From: Flavobacteriaceae bacterium | GTDB lineage: Bacteria; Bacteroidota; Bacteroidia; Flavobacteriales; Flavobacteriaceae | Length of the DNA stretch: 55,798 bases | Direction of reading: 5' to 3' | NCBI GenBank assembly: GCA_947373225.1 | Contig: CANBWX010000005.1 | Coordinates: 1 to 55,798 of the forward strand | Shown here: in pieces, positions 18,279-26,932 of the stretch | Layout of the letters: every line of letters begins with the position of its first letter | Position numbering within the stretch: position 1 is the first letter of the stretch | Translations under genes and position numbers: made by a program | The notes under the pieces: generated by a model | The model's database searches: none | What the model was told of the DNA's origin: nothing | What the model saw: the letters and a program-made list of their open reading frames with translations, nothing else

Positions 18279-18842
18279 TTAGTTAGTTGCCCAAGCTTTT
18301 TGACCTGGTTTATATTCGGCACTACCGTCATAGCGACCTGGTATCATAAGATATTCACGAGCTTGCGTACATCCAATTTCGGAAGAAAAATAACCTAAAA
18401 GAGTCAAATCTCTAGCGATTGTAAAAAACGAAGCTGTTTTCTTAGCGGCAATAGTTTCAGTTCTTAAATCAACTAGAATTTTTTGACGTTCTTCAATAGA
18501 AAGAGAAACGAAGTTTTTATTGTACGTTGTCATACATTTTTCTTCCATTTCTTTTAAACCCGAAGCAAATAGTAGTTGTACATCTACAGGATAGCAATCC
18601 CTAACCATCATAGGAATAAAAGTTCCTACACCAGCAGCTTTAGCACCAGGAGATGATTTTGTGGTTGGTAAAATTATATCTGCAAATTCAGCAAGTGTTT
18701 CTTCTTCTGAAGCAGAAAATGATACTCGGTTTTTTTCGTTTTCAGGTATTGCAAAACCTTCAAATAATGTTGCAATTGTACCCGACGAAATAGCCGTTCC
18801 TAATAATATCGCTACGTTTTTAAGCGCTCTTCTTCTATCCAT
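18279..18842 (-). CDS. Gluconate 2-dehydrogenase subunit 3 family protein (GMC small subunit)
   Basis: 187 residues. MDRRRALKNVAILLGTAISSG is a Tat-like N-terminus. ASEEETLAEFADIILPTTKSSPGAKAAGVGTFI is the conserved region of the small (gamma) subunit that escorts GMC dehydrogenases such as gluconate 2-dehydrogenase and glucoside 3-dehydrogenase through the Tat pathway. It is the first gene of the cluster and 33 bases upstream of its partner. About 300 bases further upstream is a promoter-like sequence (19141-19173). Periplasmic, no catalytic site of its own. Confidence 0.87.
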   Translation of the reverse strand: MDRRRALKNVAILLGTAISSGTIATLFEGFAIPENEKNRVSFSASEEETLAEFADIILPTTKSSPGAKAAGVGTFIPMMVRDCYPVDVQLLFASGLKEMEEKCMTTYNKNFVSLSIEERQKILVDLRTETIAAKKTASFFTIARDLTLLGYFSSEIGCTQAREYLMIPGRYDGSAEYKPGQKAWATN

Positions 18843-19278
18843 TTGTCAAATTGTTAAAGATGTATGTTTTTTTGAAATAAATATGCAATTAATACATTGT
18901 TCCAATATTACTAAATTTACTGTTATAATCGCAATTTTATTTTCTTTAAAGAATGAAAAATATATAATTATTATTATTATTTGACTTTATCCTAATTATT
19001 TTTATATTTTTTGATTGGAAACAATTTTACATTATCATTTATTCAACAAAATAACATTTGGCTATTGAAAAGTAGATACAGATAGGGTTAAATCACAACA
19101 AATAACTATTATTTTACTTGTTAATTTTTAAATTAAGAGACAAAAATAATCTCATTGCTTAAAAAAGAGACAATAAAGATTCTGAATTATTTAAAATAGA
19201 GTTTAAAAGAAGGTTTTTAAAAAGTAGTATTTATAGGTATAAAGAAAGGGATGTATGAAGAAAATAAAAAATTTAATT
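18843..19278. other. 436-base gene-free region upstream of the sugar cluster
   Basis: Very AT-rich with no plausible ORF of its own, no recognisable repeat and no RNA gene. It separates the last gene of the amidoligase cluster (ends 19279) from the first of the sugar cluster (starts 18842), both on the minus strand. The only signal I see is the candidate promoter at 19141-19173, which would give the sugar cluster a leader of roughly 290 bases. Confidence 0.6.
19141..19173 (-). promoter_or_regulatory. Candidate Bacteroidota promoter for the sugar cluster
   Basis: On the minus strand TTG (19173-19171), 22 bases, TATTTTTG (19148-19141). This fits the flavobacterial consensus TTG-N17..23-TAnnTTTG. 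The distance to the first gene is about 300 bases, so the assignment is tentative. Confidence 0.35.
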
Positions 19279-20469
19279 CTATCTCTCAAACAATCCCAAA
19301 GTTCCGCCAACCCAATCCTTGTCTTTATTAAATTTAACACCTATCATTTCGCCACGACTTAAACGAACTAGGTTGCAAAGTAGAGTAGGAGTGGTATCTT
19401 CTTTTTTCCAAACGCAAAGCATACGAACTTCGGCTTTAACTTTTCCGTCTGGAGATTGCATAATTGGGATATAATTGACTTTTTTCTGTAGAATAAAAAG
19501 TTCTTTTTCAATTACGTTTTCAATATCTTCCTTATTTACATGAAAAACAACACCAGAACCTGAGAAAGAAAATAAAGGTTTCAGTACGTAATTTTCCAAA
19601 TCTTCTGGAATTTCTTTCAAGTCGCTCAACAAAGTGGTTTCTATGAAATAAGGTCCTTTTAGGAAAGGCAAAATAAACTTGCTGATTCTAAAAAACCAGT
19701 TGGGATGTCCAGCCCATTCAACATCAAGATCGTCAGAGAAATGGAAATTCAGTTTTAAATCGGTTCGCAAATCCAATTCATCAAAAATGACACGATTATA
19801 AATTCGTTTTACTTGAATTTCTTCGCCATTTTCGTTTATATAAAAAAGTTGTTTGTCTTTTTTGATCAATTCGGTAACGCAAATAATTGGAATGCCAATA
19901 TCTCTTCGGCAGTAATAAAAATCAATTTTTGTATTCTGTTTTTCGGGTTCAATTTCTAACAGAATGACGTTTTCTTTTGGATGATTATGGCAAATTACCT
20001 CTTCAAGTGTTTTGTTATATTCCTGCGGAGTAATGTCGTTAATAAATGGTGTCAATTCCTCAAGAAATGGATAATGATTTTTGAATTTTTCATATAAATT
20101 AACTTGATAATTGAATAACGATGGAAAACCTTGTACCTCAATTAGTTTTGGAACAATCGCTCCGTTTTCTTCACAAATTCCAAAATCGATTGCTAGAAAT
20201 GTGGTGTGTTCGTCTTCATTTTGAACTTTGTGATTTAATTCTAATGATTTATCTGTTAGTCCTTTAAAACCTTTTTCTTGAATTAATTTTATAACATCTT
20301 CACAACCTTCAAGTAATTGCGATTTTAATTCATTGGAAATAAAAAAAGGAGTTTCTGCAATTCGAAAAGTAGGTTCATAATCAAAATCAGAAGCAATATC
20401 GTCTTTTAGTTCCTGATACTTTTTATCCGTAAATTGAGAATTAAATAGGTTACGATATTTTGGAATCAT
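19279..20469 (-). CDS. ATP-grasp-like protein of the amidoligase cluster
   Basis: 396 residues. A likely ATP-grasp core lies in the C-terminal half: ENYVLKPLFSFSGSGVVF carries the ATP-binding lysine and glycine-rich loop, and later VKAEVRMLCVW may supply metal/ATP ligands. The N-terminal half is a long uncharacterised module with KLIEVQGFPSLFNYQV, similar in flavour to the substrate modules of glutathionylspermidine-synthase-type ligases; that likeness is weak. It is the last of the cluster genes and 15 bases after the amidotransferase gene. Presumably it forms an amide or peptide bond on a product made by its neighbours. Confidence 0.7.
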   Translation of the reverse strand: MIPKYRNLFNSQFTDKKYQELKDDIASDFDYEPTFRIAETPFFISNELKSQLLEGCEDVIKLIQEKGFKGLTDKSLELNHKVQNEDEHTTFLAIDFGICEENGAIVPKLIEVQGFPSLFNYQVNLYEKFKNHYPFLEELTPFINDITPQEYNKTLEEVICHNHPKENVILLEIEPEKQNTKIDFYYCRRDIGIPIICVTELIKKDKQLFYINENGEEIQVKRIYNRVIFDELDLRTDLKLNFHFSDDLDVEWAGHPNWFFRISKFILPFLKGPYFIETTLLSDLKEIPEDLENYVLKPLFSFSGSGVVFHVNKEDIENVIEKELFILQKKVNYIPIMQSPDGKVKAEVRMLCVWKKEDTTPTLLCNLVRLSRGEMIGVKFNKDKDWVGGTLGLFER

Positions 20470-20484
20470 TTGAAATTGGATTTA

Positions 20485-21315
20485 TTAATTTGACATGATT
20501 TTCTTGGTATTCATCAAATCATTAATGGCAATTCGAAGAAAATTAGGGATCATAGTTTCGTTAGTTCTATATATTTTATCATCGTCAACAATGTCTTCGA
20601 GCATATTTCTAAACTTAGTATTTCCCTTCATTTTTTTGATTTTTTCTTTGGTTTCACTATTTCTTAAACTAGTAATAAAACTCATAGGATCGGCTTCTGG
20701 ATGAAATTGTGTACCCACAAAATAGTCCGAAAAACGTACCGCCATAATTGCTCTTTCGAACTTAACATTATCTCTAATTTTTTCTAAAGAAATGATTTTA
20801 GCTCCTTTTTTCGAAAAAACACTCAATTTGGGTTGAACCACTTGATAATCTCTTGAATCTATACCATAAAACGGATCTGCAAGACCGTCAAAAAGTGGAT
20901 CTGTAAGTCCATCTTTTGTTTTATGAATGGTCATAACGCCAAAAGAAGTATCGTTTCGCTTAGTGATTTCGGCTAAGCCAAAGTGTTTGCAAGCCATTTG
21001 GAACGAGTGACAAATGAATAAAACATGTTTTTTAATCTTATTTTCATTGTTCCATTTTGATAATTCGTCTATAAAAGCATAGTATTTAGTATCCCAAGTT
21101 CCATCACCAATTAGCGGATTTCCTGGACCACCAGTAGATATATATATGTCGTATTTTTCTATTTCTGGAAATTCACATTTTCCTCTAATATCAAAAATTT
21201 TGAAGGTGACAATTTGATTAAATCTATTTACAATATCAATAATACAGCGCATTCCTTGATTGGGTTCGCCATTGTACATATCTAAAATTGCAATTTTTAT
21301 TGGGCTATTATTCAT
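20485..21315 (-). CDS. Class I glutamine amidotransferase
   Basis: 276 residues from the ATG at 21315; a TTG 33 bases upstream is also open but would add eleven non-conserved residues. The GATase fold is complete: oxyanion region STGGPGNPL, nucleophile Cys102 in FICHSFQMA and the His205/Glu207 pair in GTQFHPEADP. It therefore should release ammonia from glutamine for a partner enzyme. The partner is not a purine or pyrimidine enzyme here; the flanking ATP-grasp and GCS2-type ligases make an amidation step in the same pathway the natural reading. A C-terminal ~70-residue extension is of unknown role. Confidence 0.88.
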   Translation of the reverse strand: MNNSPIKIAILDMYNGEPNQGMRCIIDIVNRFNQIVTFKIFDIRGKCEFPEIEKYDIYISTGGPGNPLIGDGTWDTKYYAFIDELSKWNNENKIKKHVLFICHSFQMACKHFGLAEITKRNDTSFGVMTIHKTKDGLTDPLFDGLADPFYGIDSRDYQVVQPKLSVFSKKGAKIISLEKIRDNVKFERAIMAVRFSDYFVGTQFHPEADPMSFITSLRNSETKEKIKKMKGNTKFRNMLEDIVDDDKIYRTNETMIPNFLRIAINDLMNTKKIMSN

Positions 21316-21401
21316 TTTATTCTTAAGGAAATTGTAAATTAATTGCAAATGTATCGATTTTAAAATCTGAAATCAATAATCGTTACTCTTCAATCAAAAA
21401 T

Positions 21402-22508
21402 CTAAAGACCTTTGCTGAATTCACCAGTAATAAAATCGACCACTTTTGTCATATCATTCGTTTGCTCGAAAATAGCCAATTGTTTGTCGGCACCTGTTCC
21501 GTTTTTTAAAATCGTATGTACATAATTTATTTGTTCACGACTTCCTAGTTCATCAACTACATCATCAATAAAATCAATTAATTCGAGAATAAGCATTTTT
21601 GTCTCCACTTCTTTTTGAAGACCAAAATCAATCATATTTCCTTCGATTCCGTAACGTGCAGCACGGAATTTATTCTCTTTTATTAATGCCAATCTATAAA
21701 TATTAAAACTCATATTATGTAGGGACAATTTATACAATTTTGCCACAACTGCTTGAATAATAGCTACGATACACATTGTTTCCTGAACAGTCAAAGACAT
21801 ATCGGTGATACGAAATTCGATTGTGTCGTAAAACGGATGTAAGCGTAGATCCCACCAAATTTTCTTTGGATTATCGATACAATTGGTTTTTACTAAAGTC
21901 TCTAAATAGTTTTCATAAGCTGAGAGTGAATCGAAATATTCGGGTAAACCAGTCCTTGGAAACTTATCAAAAACTTTGGTTCTATAGGATTTGTAGCCTG
22001 TTTTTCTTCCTTCCCAAAAAGGAGAATTGGTAGAAAGCGCAAAAATATGAGGTAAGAAATAAGTCGCTTGATTCATTAATTGCAAACCTAATTCACGGTT
22101 TTCGATTCCTACATGGCAATGCATTCCAAAAATCACATTAGAACGCGCAGCGTCTTGCAACTCGTTTACAATATTGTGATACCGCGGATCATCGGTTATG
22201 TGCTGGTCTTGCCAATTAGAAAAAGGATGTGTTCCTGCACCGCCAACAATTAATCCTTGTTTATCGGCTAAATCAACAATTACAGATCTCAAAGTTTTAA
22301 TTTCGGCTTCGGCTTCTTTGATATTATTGCAAATATTAGTTCCAACCTCTACCACCGATTGGTGCATTTCAGCTTTCACTTGATCGTTCAGAATTATTTT
22401 AGCACCATCAACAATCTTTGACAAATGTGAGCGTAAATCTCTGGTAACAGGATCTATAATTTGATATTCTTCCTCAACTCCAAGGGTAAAAACGGGTAGT
22501 TTTTTCAT
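21402..22508 (-). CDS. GCS2-family carboxylate-amine ligase (YbdK-like)
   Basis: 368 residues. FTLGVEEEYQIID at the start is the hallmark of the glutamate-cysteine ligase type 2 / YbdK family, with glutamates for Mg-ATP binding; HQSVVEVGTN and FGMHCHVGIE follow in order. The fold is that of glutamine synthetase-like ligases that join the gamma-carboxylate of glutamate or a similar acid to an amine. E. coli YbdK has only weak gamma-glutamylcysteine activity, so the substrate is open. Overlaps the next upstream gene by four bases (22505-22508), a sign of tight coupling. Confidence 0.9.
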   Translation of the reverse strand: MKKLPVFTLGVEEEYQIIDPVTRDLRSHLSKIVDGAKIILNDQVKAEMHQSVVEVGTNICNNIKEAEAEIKTLRSVIVDLADKQGLIVGGAGTHPFSNWQDQHITDDPRYHNIVNELQDAARSNVIFGMHCHVGIENRELGLQLMNQATYFLPHIFALSTNSPFWEGRKTGYKSYRTKVFDKFPRTGLPEYFDSLSAYENYLETLVKTNCIDNPKKIWWDLRLHPFYDTIEFRITDMSLTVQETMCIVAIIQAVVAKLYKLSLHNMSFNIYRLALIKENKFRAARYGIEGNMIDFGLQKEVETKMLILELIDFIDDVVDELGSREQINYVHTILKNGTGADKQLAIFEQTNDMTKVVDFITGEFSKGL

Positions 22509-22963
22509 CGCAACATTTTTTGTATTTGAAGTCTATGACGAAGAATATGAACAATTGCATGTTCTATCATTGCTTCAAGATCATAAGTTGTCCAAGCCGT
22601 TTTTATTAAGAGATGCATCATATCATTATGAGATAAATAGCCTTTGTCTTTAAGGGTTACTTGAGTATATAGAAACATATATTCCAAGTTATTTTTAGCA
22701 TCTTCTATGGTTTCAATTTTAAATTCATTGGCAAAAACTTCTTCACCAAATCTGTTTCGAATATAGTTTGCATACGAATAACCAGATCGTACAACATGGG
22801 TTATTACATTTCTAATCGATTTTGAATTCTCGTTTAACGAAGGATTTTTTATTTCGTTAAATTCTGAAAGAGAAACCCCAGACAATAAAGTCTGGAGTTC
22901 TATTATTGCTTTTTCGTATTCATCTGTAAGTGCGCCTGTTGCACCTTGTCTGTAAGTTTTCAT
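22505..22963 (-). CDS. DinB/YfiT-like four-helix protein
   Basis: 152 residues, mostly helical. The histidines expected for a DinB-type metal site appear in NVITHVVRSGYSYANYI and near the C-terminus in MIEHAIVHILRHRLQI, giving the HxxxH spacing of the family. DinB-superfamily proteins include thiol transferases (bacillithiol, mycothiol) and metal-dependent hydrolases. It sits between a GCS2 ligase and an ATP-grasp ligase and overlaps the former by four bases, so it likely works on the same metabolite. It may be a catalytic partner; that is inference. Confidence 0.72.
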   Translation of the reverse strand: MKTYRQGATGALTDEYEKAIIELQTLLSGVSLSEFNEIKNPSLNENSKSIRNVITHVVRSGYSYANYIRNRFGEEVFANEFKIETIEDAKNNLEYMFLYTQVTLKDKGYLSHNDMMHLLIKTAWTTYDLEAMIEHAIVHILRHRLQIQKMLR

Positions 22964-22968
22964 TTTAT

Positions 22969-23937
22969 TTAAATGGCTCTAAAAATTAATTGTTTTCCTT
23001 CAACTGCTTCTCTAAGAAATGTACCCCAAGTTAGGTTAATTTTTCCTGGTTTTTGCTTTTTTGCTACAGCAATTGCCATTTTTGCAGCTTCTTCGACCAC
23101 CCATTCAAAATTTTCTGCACCAACAGAGTTTATATCTGCATCTGGAGCAGGATTTCCAAAATCTATTGCATAAGGAATTCCATCACGAACGGCAAATTCT
23201 ACCGTATTAAAATCATAGCCTAAACCTTTGCAAAGCCTCAAAGTATAATCTTTTACTGTTGCCAATAGTTTTTTGTCGACAGGTGGACCATCAAGCACGT
23301 AGCGTAAATGATGCGGATTCCTTGGCTCATATTGCATAATTCGAACGACTTTACAACCCAAACAATAAACACGAAAATATTCGGTAAAAACAATTTCTTC
23401 CTGCAACATCATTACAAGTTGCCCCGTTTCTTGGTGCTTTTCCCAAAATTCTTCTTTATTTTCTAATCGGTAAACGTTTTTCCACCCGCCACCAGCATAC
23501 GGTTTCATATAAGCGGGAAATCCAATATAATCAAAAATCGAATCCCAACTCATAGGATATTTCAGGTTTCGAAAGGATTTTCCAGTCGTATCCGTAGGAT
23601 GTTCTGCCGAAGGAAGAAGAACGGTATTAGGTAACGGAACTCCTAAAGTATCCGCCAAAGCGTTGTTGAAAAATTTATCATCGGCACTCCACCAAAAAGG
23701 GTTGTTGATGACATTAGTTCCTGTCAATGCGGCATTTTTTAGATAAGCACGATAAAAGGGAACATCTTGTGAAATTCGGTCAATAATAACAGCATATTCT
23801 CCGCCTTTATTTTGAACCACTTTATCTATAGAAACAGCTTCGGCAATAATTCCTTTTTCGTTTTTTGAGTTTACTCGGTCTATAAATGCCTGCGGAAATG
23901 TATCTTCCATACCGAATAATATTCCAATTTTTTTCAT
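22969..23937 (-). CDS. RimK/D-Ala-D-Ala-ligase-like ATP-grasp ligase
   Basis: 322 residues. Pre-ATP-grasp region, then FPAYMKPYAGGGWKNVYRL (about 147-165) with the ATP lysine and glycine-rich loop, and NTVEFAVRDGIPYAIDFGNPAPD near the end with the Glu, Asp and Asn magnesium ligands. It should activate a carboxylate with ATP and attach it to an amine. It starts 46 bases after the esterase gene and ends 5 bases before the DinB-like gene. With the second ATP-grasp (19279-20469) and the GCS2 ligase, this makes three potential C-N bond-forming enzymes in one transcript. Confidence 0.88.
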   Translation of the reverse strand: MKKIGILFGMEDTFPQAFIDRVNSKNEKGIIAEAVSIDKVVQNKGGEYAVIIDRISQDVPFYRAYLKNAALTGTNVINNPFWWSADDKFFNNALADTLGVPLPNTVLLPSAEHPTDTTGKSFRNLKYPMSWDSIFDYIGFPAYMKPYAGGGWKNVYRLENKEEFWEKHQETGQLVMMLQEEIVFTEYFRVYCLGCKVVRIMQYEPRNPHHLRYVLDGPPVDKKLLATVKDYTLRLCKGLGYDFNTVEFAVRDGIPYAIDFGNPAPDADINSVGAENFEWVVEEAAKMAIAVAKKQKPGKINLTWGTFLREAVEGKQLIFRAI

Positions 23938-23983
23938 TTATTATAATTTAGATTTTATAAAATGTTTTTGAATTTTACAGAGA

Positions 23984-24697
23984 TTAAAAAAAATTAATTC
24001 TAGATAAATAATGAGGAAACATTTCTTTCCATACTGGCCAATCATGTTCTCTATCGAGTCTAATATCTAGCCAATGATGCACATTTCGATCACTTAAAAC
24101 CTTGCTTAATTTTAGATTTGAAACGTAACAAATATCCCAGTTTGAAGTTCCTAGAACGATGTCCATTTTCCATAATTCGGGATCATTTAGTCCGTATAAA
24201 TAATCTTCGGGACTGTTGTAATATACATCGTCATTATAAAAACCATCCATAAAACTTTTAATTTCGAAAGCACCGCTCATAGAAAAAACATGACTTACAT
24301 AAGCAGGATGACGAAAGGCAAAATTAGCTGCATGATAACCACCAAAACTACAGCCAGCAAGAGCTACTTTTCCTGAAGACGTATTGTTTTTTACTTTTTC
24401 GACAATTTCATGGCAAATCATTTTATCGTACCAAACATGATTTTCTATGCGATGAATGGGATGAATTTGCTTGTTGTAAAAACTATCTTTATCAATACTA
24501 TCGGGACAAAATATTTGGATTAAACCTTGCTCAATATACCATTTTGCGGAGTCAATTAGCCCCATATCTTTATTTTCATGAAAGCTTCCCATTGAAGTGG
24601 GAAATAGAATTACGGGATATCCCGCGTGTCCAAAAACTAACATTTCAATATCCTTGCTTAGGTTTGGGGAATACCATTTGAGATACTCTTCTTTCAT
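23984..24697 (-). CDS. Esterase-D-like alpha/beta hydrolase
   Basis: 237 residues from the ATG at 24697; a longer reading from 24733 would be translated from AT-rich leader and lacks the conserved start EEYLKWYSPNL. Nucleophile Ser117 in LAGCSFGGYHA, and the C-terminal LDREHDWPVW offers the catalytic His. Cytoplasmic. It is the first gene of the amidoligase cluster. Members of this family hydrolyse acyl esters or act as acyl transferases, so it could release or trim the finished product. Its motif pattern parallels the esterase at 2740-3879, although the N-terminal domain is missing. Confidence 0.83.
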   Translation of the reverse strand: MKEEYLKWYSPNLSKDIEMLVFGHAGYPVILFPTSMGSFHENKDMGLIDSAKWYIEQGLIQIFCPDSIDKDSFYNKQIHPIHRIENHVWYDKMICHEIVEKVKNNTSSGKVALAGCSFGGYHAANFAFRHPAYVSHVFSMSGAFEIKSFMDGFYNDDVYYNSPEDYLYGLNDPELWKMDIVLGTSNWDICYVSNLKLSKVLSDRNVHHWLDIRLDREHDWPVWKEMFPHYLSRINFF

Positions 24698-24935
24698 AAC
24701 TTTATTTTTAACAATTATAGTAAAAATAAACACATAAAAAACATATAATAATTAATTTATTGAATATTTAATCTTCGAAACAATGCTAATTTCTAATAAT
24801 GATAAAACTCCTTTTAGCATATTAAAAGTTGGAATCAATTTATTTATAGCACTATTTTTAATGATTTCGAAAATATAATGGGAATCTTAATTTAAATAAT
24901 ATTAGATAAAAAGAAAGCTTTAATTTTACCAAAAA

Positions 24936-24964
24936 CAAAAATAACAGTATGCGATTTCACACAA
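24936..24964 (-). promoter_or_regulatory. Candidate promoter of the amidoligase cluster, overlapping the divergent thioesterase start
   Basis: Minus strand: TTG (24964-24962), 18 bases, TATTTTTG (24943-24936), a full match to TTG-N17..23-TAnnTTTG. It would start transcription near 24929 and give a leader of about 230 bases before the esterase gene. The -33 element lies inside the first codons of the plus-strand thioesterase gene. Confidence 0.45.
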
Positions 24965-25341
24965 GAAAGTGGGTAAAACCTGAGGATTTAAATCCGAACG
25001 GAACATTATTTGGAGGTAAATTATTGGCTTGGATTGACGAAGAATTGGCTTTATATTCGATTATTCAACTAGAAAACACTAGAATTGTTACCAAACATAT
25101 GTCTGAAATTAATTTCAGAAGTTCAGCAAAACAAGGAGATATTATCGAAATTGGTATTTCAGTTGTGAATTTTGGAAGGACTTCACTTACTCTAAAATGT
25201 GAAGCTAGAAATATGATGACTCGCGAAACCATTATTACTATCGAAAGTACAACTATGGTTAGCCTTGGAGCTGATGGAAAGCCAAAACCTCATGGAAAAA
25301 CCGAAATTGAATTCGTAAAAGATCGTTTGGATTCTATTTAA
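24949..25341 (+). CDS. Hotdog-fold acyl-CoA thioesterase
   Basis: 130 residues. NPNGTLFGGKLLAWIDEEL is the typical YciA/BACH-type acyl-CoA thioesterase signature, where Asn and Asp/Glu build the active site, followed by FRSSAKQGDIIEIGISV. It hydrolyses fatty acyl-CoA to free acid and CoA in the cytoplasm. The gene is divergent from the amidoligase cluster; its stop overlaps that of the convergent MscS gene (25338-25341). A TAATTTTA sequence at 24921-24928 may be a degenerate -7 element. Confidence 0.9.
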   Translation: MRFHTRKWVKPEDLNPNGTLFGGKLLAWIDEELALYSIIQLENTRIVTKHMSEINFRSSAKQGDIIEIGISVVNFGRTSLTLKCEARNMMTRETIITIESTTMVSLGADGKPKPHGKTEIEFVKDRLDSI

Positions 25342-26603
25342 TCGGCAATAAAAACGCTTCTTCCTTCGGAAGGTAATTCGAAAAGCTCCAAGTCGAAATA
25401 GGAAACCGATGCTATAACATGATCGAAAATATCGGACATGATATATTCATAATTTTCCCATTTTTTATCTTTCGAAAAAACATATATTTCCAGCGGAATT
25501 CCTTGAGATGTAGGTTGTAATTGTCTACAAAGAAGTGTCATGTCTTTATTTAATCCAGCATGATTTTCAAGATATTTTGTGGTGTATTTTCGAAACAAAC
25601 CCAGATTTGTCAAATTTCTGCCATTAAGAGATAAATCTCTGTCAATGTTATTTTGAGAATTATATTTTTCGATTTCGAATTTCTTCTTCTCAATATATTC
25701 TTTTATAATTTGAATTTTCATTAACTCATCGAGTTCTCCATTTTTTATAAAACGAACACTACTCGATTTTATTAAAACATGACGTTTGATTCTTCGTCCG
25801 TCTGATTTTTGCATTCCACGCCAGTTTTTGAACGAATCAGAAATTAGGCTATAAGTTGGAATTGTGGTAGTTGTATTGTCAAAATTCCGAACCTTAACTG
25901 TGGCAAGATTTATTTCGATAACATCCCCATCGGCACCAAATTTATCCATGGTAATCCAATCGCCAATGCGCAACATATCATTTACAGAAACCTGAATACT
26001 AGCAACAAACCCGAGTATTGTATCTCTGAAAATCAATAATATAATCGCTGAAATAGCTCCTAATGTGGTGACCAGTTTTTCAATTTTTATTTCAAATACT
26101 TCAGAGAATATTGCCGTAATTCCCATTATCCAAAGGATTATCATAATAACCTGAATATAGCTATCTATAGGTTTATCGCTGAATTTGGGTATTCCTTTTA
26201 GGTAATCTTTCAATGCGTTGAAAACGGTTCTTATTATCCAAAGTACTAGTATAATGATGTAAATTCCAATTAATTTTCCGAATATGCCTTCCCAATAATC
26301 GTATTCTTTTAAAATGATTGGAGCAGATTTATAGATAAATACTAACGGAATTAAATGCGAAATATAAACTACCGTTTTATTTGAAATCAGTAAATCATCA
26401 AATTTAGTTTTGGTTTTTCGGGCAACAATTGCCATAATTGTCACTAATAGAAACCTAAAAAAATTGAATATTAAATAGCATAAAATGCTTAGAATAAATA
26501 TATTTATAATTAGGCTGGTATAGGCCGCAATTGTTTCTTCAAAACCCCATTTACGGAATAATGGATAGCACCAACTAAATATTTTTTCTAAGAATTTAGG
26601 CAT
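25338..26603 (-). CDS. MscS-family mechanosensitive channel (YbdG-like)
   Basis: 421 residues, about five N-terminal membrane segments followed by the MscS pore helix and beta domain: VSVNDMLRIGDWITMDKFG, then DVIEINLATVKVRNFDNTTTTIPT. The length and the extended C-terminal cytoplasmic region correspond to miniconductance YbdG-like channels that open under osmotic downshock. It overlaps the upstream DUF3817 gene by 8 bases (26596-26603), so the two are co-transcribed. Inner membrane. Confidence 0.9.
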   Translation of the reverse strand: MPKFLEKIFSWCYPLFRKWGFEETIAAYTSLIINIFILSILCYLIFNFFRFLLVTIMAIVARKTKTKFDDLLISNKTVVYISHLIPLVFIYKSAPIILKEYDYWEGIFGKLIGIYIIILVLWIIRTVFNALKDYLKGIPKFSDKPIDSYIQVIMIILWIMGITAIFSEVFEIKIEKLVTTLGAISAIILLIFRDTILGFVASIQVSVNDMLRIGDWITMDKFGADGDVIEINLATVKVRNFDNTTTTIPTYSLISDSFKNWRGMQKSDGRRIKRHVLIKSSSVRFIKNGELDELMKIQIIKEYIEKKKFEIEKYNSQNNIDRDLSLNGRNLTNLGLFRKYTTKYLENHAGLNKDMTLLCRQLQPTSQGIPLEIYVFSKDKKWENYEYIMSDIFDHVIASVSYFDLELFELPSEGRSVFIAD

Positions 26604-26880
26604 TCTTTAAATATTTTTTTTCAACAAAAAATGTCGCAAAAGGAAGGAGTGAAGCGATTAGAACTGTCGAAAATATTTTTAAATTCCATTTTTGAGATTT
26701 TTTAATTAAAATTGCCAAAATAATATATCCTATAAAAAGCATTCCGTGCGTCATACCTATTGGATACAACAACGATTTATAAAGAACCGGATTTGTAGGT
26801 TTAATAAAAAGCATATTCGAAAATAAAACCAAATAAGATATTCCTTCTAGGATTGCAACGTTCTTAAAAATTTTGTCCAT
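26596..26880 (-). CDS. DUF3817 small membrane protein
   Basis: 94 residues with three hydrophobic segments. The pattern EGISYLVLF, YPIGMTHGMLFIGYI and LLPFATFFVEKK is that of the DUF3817 family, widespread integral membrane proteins of unknown function. It overlaps the MscS gene by 8 bases. A TAATTTTG-like -7 element on the minus strand (26915-26908) lies about 30 bases upstream without a clear -33 partner. Confidence 0.85.
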   Translation of the reverse strand: MDKIFKNVAILEGISYLVLFSNMLFIKPTNPVLYKSLLYPIGMTHGMLFIGYIILAILIKKSQKWNLKIFSTVLIASLLPFATFFVEKKYLKNA

Positions 26881-26932
26881 TAAAATGTTATTTTACATAT
26901 TATATTGCAAAATTAAGGATTATCATTGATTT

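Noticed and set aside
19279..24697. Bacillithiol or glutathione biosynthesis
   Set aside because: No BshA/BshB/BshC or classic GshB is present, and the amidotransferase and two ATP-grasps do not fit those pathways.
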